Of a DNA stretch of 32,292 nt, positions 31,599-32,292 are shown piece by piece. Under the pieces are notes generated by a model. It did no database searches, had not been told where the DNA came from, and saw only the letters and a program-made list of their open reading frames with translations. The number at the start of each line of letters is the position of its first letter. Within the stretch, counting starts at the first letter, position 1. Made by a program: the position numbers and the translations under genes. The stretch is from Nitrosomonadales bacterium (GTDB lineage Bacteria; Pseudomonadota; Gammaproteobacteria; Burkholderiales; Gallionellaceae), in assembly GCA_016218445.1 (NCBI GenBank), contig JACREC010000022.1:1-32292 (forward strand), read 5' to 3'.

Positions 31599-32292
31599 AT
31601 GGCCGCTGATTCGCCGCTCGCCGCGCAAGCGCAATGGCTGGCGCGCTATCGCTACGGCCTGCGTTTGTCGGAGCAGGGCACGGTAGCGTCGGTCGGCGAC
31701 GGCATCGCCTGGATCAGTGGCTTGCCCTCGGCGAGCATGGACGAAATCGTGCAACTGGAAGACGGCAGCAGCGCGCTGGTGTTTCATCTAGCGCGCAACC
31801 AGGTGGGGGCGATCCTGTTGCGCCAGACCGAGCGGCTGACCGCAGGCACGTCGGCCTTTCTGACCGGCAGGCGGCTGAGCATAGCGGTCGGCGACGATTT
31901 GCTGGGGAGGGTGGTCGACCCGCTCGGCGCGCCGCTCGACGATGGCGGGCTGCTTAATCCCGGCGTGCGCCGTTTATTGGACGTGCGTTCGCCGCCGATC
32001 ACCGCTCGCGACTTCGTGGCGCAGCCGATATACACCGGCAACAAAATCGTCGATACGCTGATCCCTATCGGCAAAGGCCAGCGGCAACTGATCATCGGCG
32101 ACAACGGCACCGGCAAGAGCGCGCTCGCCATCGATGCGGTGATCAACCAGAGCGGCAAGAACGTCTATTGCGTCTACGTGCTGATCGGCCAGAAACGCTC
32201 CACCGTGGTGAGCACCATTGAAACCCTGCGGCGATCCGGTGCGCTGGACTACACCACGCTGGTGGTGGCGGAAGCCACCGCCATGCCCGGCC
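31599..32292 (+). CDS. atpA: N-ATPase alpha subunit (3' end beyond the window)
   Basis: Partial, 231 codons, no stop within the window. The translation has [17 protein letters not shown] near the start and [14 protein letters not shown], then the P-loop GDNGTGKS at residues 167-174 (canonical alpha has GDRQTGKT), followed by [15 protein letters not shown]. It is the non-catalytic nucleotide-binding subunit of the N-ATPase. I start at the ATG at 31599, with AGGA five bases upstream. The ATG at 31581, overlapping the atpF end, is also in frame. atpG should follow outside the window. Confidence 0.92.
   Translation, partial: MAADSPLAAQAQWLARYRYGLRLSEQGTVASVGDGIAWISGLPSASMDEIVQLEDGSSALVFHLARNQVGAILLRQTERLTAGTSAFLTGRRLSIAVGDDLLGRVVDPLGAPLDDGGLLNPGVRRLLDVRSPPITARDFVAQPIYTGNKIVDTLIPIGKGQRQLIIGDNGTGKSALAIDAVINQSGKNVYCVYVLIGQKRSTVVSTIETLRRSGALDYTTLVVAEATAMPG

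Overview
The window looks like a GC-moderate betaproteobacterial chromosome. The gene content and protein style (YggX, ArgA, class II dihydroorotase, the rsmI/lpoA-type locus, a Cus copper system and an N-type ATPase) suggest a Nitrosomonadales/Gallionellaceae-like organism. This is inference from protein families, not from a database search.

Layout. (1) Positions 1-840 hold a gene cassette on the minus strand: an MBL-fold hydrolase followed by an integron-type attC site cut by the window edge. (2) Positions 972-7746 are housekeeping genes: ubiE, a DUF971 gene, rfaE2, a dolP-like BON lipoprotein, a gmhA/diaA SIS gene, yraN and an lpoA-like gene on the minus strand, then rsmI and pyrC on the plus strand. 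Three palindromic or inverted-repeat elements sit in the gaps (3887-4028, 5534-5592, 6507-6681). (3) Positions about 7878-10326 are a small array of gene cassettes with at least four attC sites on the plus strand and no integrase in view (a CALIN). The cassette proteins are mostly unrecognised. (4) Positions 10382-17533 hold wrbA, then a polyphosphate cluster (polyP:AMP phosphotransferase, sixA, a Lys-rich AT-hook protein, ppk1), then yggX and argA. (5) Positions 17706-27700 are a copper/silver efflux and handling locus: a His/Cys-rich protein, DUF411, cusC, a cusB with a fused CusF domain, cusA, cusF, DUF5676, a YHS protein, a patatin, an HD-GYP protein and a frameshifted remnant that looks like the start of copA. 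(6) Positions 27782-32292 are an N-ATPase operon in the order atpD-C-Q-B-E-F-A, with atpA running off the end.

The most unusual feature is the pair of cassette regions flanking the housekeeping block. They point outward on opposite strands. Their attC sites are identical over at least 56 bp in inverted orientation (1-56 and 8569-8624), and their inner boundaries share the same sequence just before the GTT core. This suggests either two insertions at related sites or an inversion of about 7-8.6 kb that used these sites. The copper locus adds a CusB-CusF fusion and lipid and c-di-GMP enzymes in the same transcription unit. The N-ATPase lacks atpR and has a Met in place of the Na+-ligand Gln in its c subunit.
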